Position numbers and translations under genes: made by a program
Assembly (NCBI GenBank): GCA_024653385.1
Contig: JANLFZ010000124.1
Location: 3,452-13,903 of the forward strand
DNA from: Thermoguttaceae bacterium
Lineage (GTDB): Bacteria; Planctomycetota; Planctomycetia; Pirellulales; Thermoguttaceae
Length of the DNA stretch: 10,452 nucleotides
Direction of reading: 5' to 3'
Notes under the pieces: model-generated
Databases searched by the model: none
The model's input: only the letters and a program-made list of their open reading frames with translations
What the model was told of the DNA's origin: nothing
Shown: in pieces, positions 6,746-10,452 of the stretch
Layout of the letters: each line of letters starts with the position of its first letter
Numbering within the stretch: position 1 is the first letter of the stretch

Positions 6746-8640
6746 CAATCCCTCCCGGACCGAGACTCGTCACCGGGCAGTGGCGGCAGGCCCAAGTCCC
6801 GGCGCACGCGGTTTGCCTCGGCCACCGTGACATGGTAGACGCGGATCGAATAGCCGACCGTGGCGACAGGGTTGAAGCGCAGAAAGTACGAGAGATCGTA
6901 CCCTTCTCGCTTCGAAGGCTCGTCCCAACCGCCCCTGCCGTCGGGGGCGGACAAGGGATCACGACCGTTGAGAAAGGAAACGTCGATCGCGTACCACCCG
7001 GGCTTCGGCCCCACGAACGGGGCCGGCACTGCCTCGCTTCGCAGGCCCGGCGACCTCGGCGCAACGGGCGGCAACATGAACTCGATGCCGAGCAACCTCG
7101 GGTCCGGAGGGCCGGAGAGCGCCAGGCACAGGCGATCGACTTCCGGTTGTTTCACGAGCCACGCCTTCAACTCGAGCACGTCCTGCCCCCATGACACATC
7201 GCTCTTCGCAAGATGCGCCCATCCATTGGCCGGCCCCCCAACCAGTTCATTGAAATAGGAGAGACTGTGTGGGACGCACCACAGGCTGCTTCCCACGGAA
7301 TAAGTCAACGCGGCCACGGTCAAGACAGCAAGCAGCTCTCCGCGTCGCTCAAACGACTTCGCCGTCTTGCTCGTCCAAATGAAGACGAACGGGAGCAAGG
7401 GGAGGGCGTAACGCGAATGGATCCCCATGCCTGTCTGCGAGCTAAGCGCAATGAGCATCGCCACGATGGGCGCCAAGACCACGAACTCGTTGCGCCATCC
7501 GGCGGAATACCTCGGGTGGCGGAGGCTAACCACAATTGCCAGCGCCATGAGAACCCAGGTCCCCAACGGAAGCTTGATGCTCAGCGCATAGAGATGAAAG
7601 TACCACCAGCCCCGCGTCTGCCAGTTGCCAGCGAGAAACGACCAAATCCCTCGCTCGCAATCTCTTATCTGGGTGTCGATGCCCTGGAGGTAGTTGGCCG
7701 GCACTGGGACGGGCAGCGCGCCAAGCCAGGTTCCAGCAAAGCGGTTCGCGCCTTCGTTTGGGATCTGGTCCACCGATTCCCCGCCCGCCAACGCAAGCGT
7801 TTGAAAACGGAAGGAACCGAGGGGTCGGCCGGAGTTTTCAAAACCGTAAGCAACGTTTATGACGAGCACGCTCGATATCAGCAAGACCGCCAAGAGCCCG
7901 GCTTCGCGCAGCCAGCGTCCTGCCGTCATTCCGCGCCGCTCCGCAAGGCGATCGACCAGCCAAAACGCAGGCCAAAGAGGGTAGAAGAGCAGAAGCGTGA
8001 ATTTCGCCGATGCCGCCAATCCCAGCGCGGCGCCCGCCGCAAGGGCCAGCCACGCGGCGGGCGTGCGAAGCCATCGCCAGAACACGTAGGCCGCGAGCAC
8101 TCCCAGAGCCGCCGCGTGCGCGTCCGCGGTGAGCAGCGCGGCGTGTCCGAGAACATATGGGCAAGAGCACCACAGAACCAGCGCTACGAGCCCCGCATTC
8201 GCGCCGTAAAGCCGGCTCGCCCACGCGAGGCAAGCCAGCGCCCCCACGATGCTGAAAGGGATGCAGGCCCATCTTCCCACCGTGAACAGCCAGGCGGAAC
8301 GCGGGCCGTTTGCGTAAGCGAAATCCAGGCCGACCGAATACTCGGCACGCACCAGCGGGTCAGCGTCGTACGATCGCCAATCGATCCTTGGGCCGGCAAG
8401 CATCACCGCCAGCGCCGCCGTCATCCGGACCAACGGCGGATTGACGCGGCAAAGATCGAAACGCCCCAAGGCAAGGTGGCTGATCCCCGCCGGCAGGTGG
8501 AAAAGCTCAAGTTGCGTCGGTGAATGCCGCCAGGCGCTCCATGCCAAGAGGGCCCAGTGAAGTGCGAGCACAGCCAACGCAAACCCGCTGTGGCGTTTGC
8601 CCCACGCAGCCAGCGTTTGCCCGTTTCCCGGTCTGGCCAT
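6745..8640 (-). CDS. GT39-like membrane glycosyltransferase, copy 2 (altered first-loop motif)
   Basis: This 631-aa polytopic protein is a paralogue of the product at 323-2167. The two share LLAWSA, NPPLV, GRWACIPFS, YGxxAGLVAL, GWWYF, SDxxWGQD and the tail GYSI...VAEANRxRxxLGLP. GT-C fold enzymes of this family transfer sugars from a polyprenyl phosphate on the periplasmic side. Here the first-loop motif reads SPTQLELFHLPAG: the Glu is kept (E45), but the Asp found as D52 in copy 1 is a Leu (L44). The second loop Asp is kept (D173 in HAALLTADA). Hydrophobic segments lie for example at 18-36, 119-141, 147-162 and 175-191. The stop of the DUF1573 gene is 24 bases upstream, and an in-frame TAA at that point excludes a longer protein. 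GGAG about 10 bases before ATG 8640 is an acceptable ribosome site. Activity is uncertain because of the missing Asp. Confidence 0.9.
   Translation of the reverse strand: MARPGNGQTLAAWGKRHSGFALAVLALHWALLAWSAWRHSPTQLELFHLPAGISHLALGRFDLCRVNPPLVRMTAALAVMLAGPRIDWRSYDADPLVRAEYSVGLDFAYANGPRSAWLFTVGRWACIPFSIVGALACLAWASRLYGANAGLVALVLWCSCPYVLGHAALLTADAHAAALGVLAAYVFWRWLRTPAAWLALAAGAALGLAASAKFTLLLFYPLWPAFWLVDRLAERRGMTAGRWLREAGLLAVLLISSVLVINVAYGFENSGRPLGSFRFQTLALAGGESVDQIPNEGANRFAGTWLGALPVPVPANYLQGIDTQIRDCERGIWSFLAGNWQTRGWWYFHLYALSIKLPLGTWVLMALAIVVSLRHPRYSAGWRNEFVVLAPIVAMLIALSSQTGMGIHSRYALPLLPFVFIWTSKTAKSFERRGELLAVLTVAALTYSVGSSLWCVPHSLSYFNELVGGPANGWAHLAKSDVSWGQDVLELKAWLVKQPEVDRLCLALSGPPDPRLLGIEFMLPPVAPRSPGLRSEAVPAPFVGPKPGWYAIDVSFLNGRDPLSAPDGRGGWDEPSKREGYDLSYFLRFNPVATVGYSIRVYHVTVAEANRVRRDLGLPPLPGDESRSGRD
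6751..6755 (-). promoter_or_regulatory. Shine-Dalgarno site fixing the ATG start of the MauE-Trx gene
   Basis: GGAGG on the minus strand is 5 bases from ATG 6745 and only 2 from the in-frame TTG 6748, so the ATG is the better start. It lies within the last codons of the copy-2 GT39 gene, consistent with translational coupling through TGATG. Confidence 0.75.
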
Positions 8641-8664
8641 GCGCGGCTGTCTCCATCGTCCGAA

Positions 8665-10227
8665 TTACGATGCACTCTGGTCACCAGTGCCGGCCACGCG
8701 AGGCCACGCGGCAACGGGCAGGCGGATGTTGATCTCTTCCCCCGACGGCCGCAGACGGCAGCGGATGTTCAGATGTTTCCCCGCCGCCTGAAGCGCGCCG
8801 GCCCCCGTCGCCCGGATGCCAAGCGCCAGCCCTTGTCCGGGCGCCGGCTTGAGCGATTCGACTCGCATGCCCCCCGGCTGGCCACTAACGTCAAGCACCT
8901 CAGGGGTCTGACCGGTCCGGCCGACCAGGACCACCGTCCGCTCCAGGATGTCGTCGGGGCCGACTTCGCCGAAGTCCACGATTCCGGGGGAAGCCACGAC
9001 GGGCGTCGTGAGCCGGCCGTGTACCCAAAGGTCCAGCCGTTCCTGGCGAGGGAGGTTCGTCGTCAACACCACCTTCCCCTTGAACTTCCGGCCGGCCTCG
9101 CCTGTGGGGAACAACACCAGGGCCAGCCGATAGACACGCCCCACGGGACTCGGGGTTTGCGGACACTCGATCGGCGACAGCTCGCGGCACATCTCCGGAG
9201 TGACTCGCGTGCAGTCGCCGCGCACGAGCCGCACGCCCTCAATCGCCGCTTCCGCGACCCGAATCTCGATGTCCTCCTGTTCGCCCGCGTACCGGACGAA
9301 ACATGTCGCGACGTTCTCTCGACCGACGATCGCGTCGCGCAGGTACAGCGGGCTGGGCTCGATCTTCACGTCAGAGCCGGAGTACCCGCACGCGGTCAAC
9401 ATGATTTGCGAGGCCGCAGGATCGTTCGTGAGCACCACGGCCGTCTGCGAAAACGGTCCTCGGTTGTGCGCCACGCGGTAGAAGAGCTTGATCACGCCAC
9501 GGCCGTTCGGCGGCACCGGAGCGTCGGGCTTCTCGCTCTGGACGCAACCGCAACTCGTGCGCACCGCGCGCACGACGAGGTCCGCGCCTCCGTTGTTCCA
9601 AAAGGCGAATGCGAATTCGATCGGCTCATCGGAGCTTGGCACGTCCCCTTTGTCCAAGAGAAGGCGTTCGAATCGCGCGCGCGGCGCTGCCTTGTCCGCG
9701 GCCGACGAGGAGGCGCCCGCGGCGTGTGCGTCGACGCTTCGCGCCGCGTACAAAACGGCGCCGCTCCAGCGGCGTTCGAACACCTCTTCGACGGGTCGGG
9801 TCCGGTTCCCCGACCCGTCGAAGAGGTGAACAAAGCCGCCTCCCCGATCCAGGCCGGAGACCACGACGAAGTGGTCGGGATCCTTCAGGTGCGCAACGCA
9901 CGGAAGCCGTTTCTCGTCAAGCGACTGCCAGGTCTCCCGGCAACCCTCCGCTTCGAGGCCGAAGTGCCGCATCGCCGCCGCAAGATCGAGCATGCTGTGG
10001 CCTGGTTCCGTCGGCGGCAGGCGGGCAACCACCTCCCCCATGTCAACCGGCACGCCCAGAAGCTGGCAACACCGCACGACCGCCCAATGAGCGCACTGCG
10101 GCTTGAGCCGCGCCGCCGCACTCGCGTCCCCGCCGCCGGCGTCTTTGCGCACGATGCGCACCAAGACGGCGGCCGCCACGGCAAGAGCCACCGCCAACAC
10201 GATGCCAATGCCATATCGGGTCTTCAC
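8665..10227 (-). CDS. Membrane-anchored C39-like peptidase fused to DUF1573
   Basis: The 520-aa protein starts with one membrane helix (about 6-26) followed by a basic residue cluster. Residues 40-162 resemble stand-alone C39 cysteine peptidases: PQCAHWAVVRCCQLLG (putative nucleophile C45), LPPTEPGHSMLDLAAAMRHF, PDHFVVVSGL (H119) and HLFDGSG (D137), ending in ERRWSGAVL. The usual C39 oxyanion Gln six residues before the Cys is absent and CG is CA, so activity is not certain. Residues 186-285 form a DUF1573 domain: WNNGGADLVVRAVRTSCGC and VVLTNDP are its marks. A second Ig-like module follows (about 400-510: PGIVDFGEVGPDD...). The start is GTG 10227: it overlaps the upstream stop as GTGA and has GGAGG 7 bases upstream, whereas the 35-residue extension in frame is shadow of the small upstream gene. 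The bulk is predicted extracytoplasmic, near the MauE-Trx redox partner. Confidence 0.87.
   Translation of the reverse strand: MKTRYGIGIVLAVALAVAAAVLVRIVRKDAGGGDASAAARLKPQCAHWAVVRCCQLLGVPVDMGEVVARLPPTEPGHSMLDLAAAMRHFGLEAEGCRETWQSLDEKRLPCVAHLKDPDHFVVVSGLDRGGGFVHLFDGSGNRTRPVEEVFERRWSGAVLYAARSVDAHAAGASSSAADKAAPRARFERLLLDKGDVPSSDEPIEFAFAFWNNGGADLVVRAVRTSCGCVQSEKPDAPVPPNGRGVIKLFYRVAHNRGPFSQTAVVLTNDPAASQIMLTACGYSGSDVKIEPSPLYLRDAIVGRENVATCFVRYAGEQEDIEIRVAEAAIEGVRLVRGDCTRVTPEMCRELSPIECPQTPSPVGRVYRLALVLFPTGEAGRKFKGKVVLTTNLPRQERLDLWVHGRLTTPVVASPGIVDFGEVGPDDILERTVVLVGRTGQTPEVLDVSGQPGGMRVESLKPAPGQGLALGIRATGAGALQAAGKHLNIRCRLRPSGEEINIRLPVAAWPRVAGTGDQSAS
9781..9828. repeat. Perfect 20-bp inverted repeat, 8-nt loop, inside the C39 coding region
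   Basis: The arm cacctcttcgacgggtcggg (9781-9800) is exactly complementary to 9809-9828; the loop is tccggttc (9801-9808). It spans exactly 16 codons (H134 to V149) of the C39-like domain, in codon register, and includes the putative catalytic D137. There is no T-run on either side, so it is not an intrinsic terminator of the usual kind. Either strand could fold into a very stable hairpin. Seen directly in sequence; function is unknown. Confidence 0.95.
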
Positions 10228-10418
10228 GGGCCTGCCTCCGGAGTCTTCGGCATGCGCGACCCACGCCACCAGAAGAACAAGATTGCCGAGACCAGCACGA
10301 GCGCGGAGCAGACGGCAAAGAACCATCGCCAACCAGTCCGCGATGTGCCCTCGGCCGCCTCGACCACTTCACGGAACTCCTCCGGGGGTGGAAACTCCGC
10401 GCCGGTAATCCTCGTCAT
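10224..10418 (-). CDS. Small single-pass membrane protein, unknown function
   Basis: This 64-aa protein has an acidic N-terminus with a Pro run (EFPPPEEFREVVEAAEG), then one strong membrane helix (about 31-51: WFFAVCSALVLVSAILFFWW) and a short basic tail. An N-in or N-out placement cannot be decided with confidence. I do not recognise a family. Its stop TGA overlaps the GTG start of the C39-DUF1573 gene (GTGA), which is good support that it is real and cotranslated. The upstream frame is closed by TGA at 10442-10440, so ATG 10418 is the first possible ATG. The ribosome site is weak (CGGGCAGC). It is the first gene of the train visible here and may be a partner or leader subunit of the C39-DUF1573 protein. 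Confidence 0.7.
   Translation of the reverse strand: MTRITGAEFPPPEEFREVVEAAEGTSRTGWRWFFAVCSALVLVSAILFFWWRGSRMPKTPEAGP
10235..10239 (-). promoter_or_regulatory. Shine-Dalgarno site fixing the GTG start of the C39-DUF1573 gene
   Basis: GGAGG on the minus strand lies 7 bases before GTG 10227. With the GTGA overlap it favours this start over the in-frame ATG at 10332, which would give a 35-residue extension overlapping the upstream gene. Confidence 0.8.
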
Positions 10419-10428
10419 GCTGCCCGTG

Positions 10429-10452
10429 CGCCGATCGGATCATCGATCGGCG
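10429..10452. repeat. Perfect 9-bp inverted repeat upstream of the gene train
   Basis: cgccgatcg (10429-10437) and cgatcggcg (10444-10452) are perfectly complementary around the 6-nt loop gatcat. It ends 10 bases before the ATG of the 64-aa membrane protein and may continue beyond the window. It could be an operator, a leader hairpin or the terminator of an upstream gene; no T-run follows it in the transcribed direction. Confidence 0.6.

Noticed and set aside
7213..8523. 436-codon plus-strand open frame opposite GT39 copy 2
   Set aside because: Low-complexity Arg/Gln/Pro-rich product, antisense to a conserved paralogue.
8693..8711. Direct repeat ggccacgcg twice with one base between, near the end of the DUF1573 gene
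   Set aside because: Only 9 bp, in coding sequence, no further copies seen; likely a small slippage event.
9809..9828. Inverted repeat as an intrinsic terminator inside the C39 gene
   Set aside because: No T-run follows the stem in either direction and the reading frame continues intact for another 370 codons.
10228..10332. 35-residue N-terminal extension of the C39-DUF1573 protein from ATG 10332
   Set aside because: It overlaps almost the whole 64-aa gene; the GTG at 10227 has a better ribosome site and GTGA coupling.

Overview
The window looks like part of a Planctomycetota chromosome, most likely of a Pirellulales-like lineage. The basis is the family content: a DUF1559 prepilin-like protein, a DUF1573 domain, a GYF_2-domain protein with PD40 repeats, and large GT39-type membrane glycosyltransferases of the type usually seen in planctomycetes. 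The DNA is GC-rich. This taxonomic call is an inference from gene families, not from a marker gene.

All supported genes lie on the minus strand and read from the right end towards the left, as one compact gene train. In transcription order they are: (1) a 64-aa single-pass membrane protein (10418-10224); (2) a membrane-anchored C39-like peptidase domain fused to DUF1573 (10227-8665); (3) a GT39-like membrane glycosyltransferase, copy 2 (8640-6745); (4) a MauE/DoxX-like membrane domain fused to a thioredoxin-like domain (6745-5729); (5) a DUF1559 prepilin-like protein with an unusually long hydrophobic leader (5732-4416); (6) a family 2 glycosyltransferase (4404-3319); (7) a GYF_2-TM-PD40 protein (3422-2178); (8) a second GT39-like glycosyltransferase, copy 1 (2167-323); and (9) a 5'-truncated ABC transporter ATPase that runs off the left edge. 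The junctions are GTGA, 24 nt, TGATG, ATGA, 11 nt, a 104-bp overlap and 10 nt. Several starts are therefore fixed by stop/start overlaps and good Shine-Dalgarno sequences. No promoter is visible, because only 34 bp lie upstream of the first gene; those bases hold a perfect 9-bp inverted repeat.

Taken together, the cassette pairs a prepilin-like substrate with extracytoplasmic thiol-redox (MauE-Trx) and cysteine-peptidase (C39) functions, three glycosyltransferases and an envelope beta-propeller. A reasonable but unproven reading is a system that makes, oxidises and glycosylates a prepilin-like or other envelope protein. The most striking details are: a perfect 20-bp inverted repeat inside the C39 domain, in codon register and covering its putative catalytic Asp; loss of the first catalytic-loop Asp in one GT39 paralogue; the two-helix leader in front of the DUF1559 prepilin motif; and the ABC ATPase fragment with no Walker A. 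There are no tRNA, rRNA, CRISPR or insertion-sequence features that I can see, and no gene on the plus strand that I believe.
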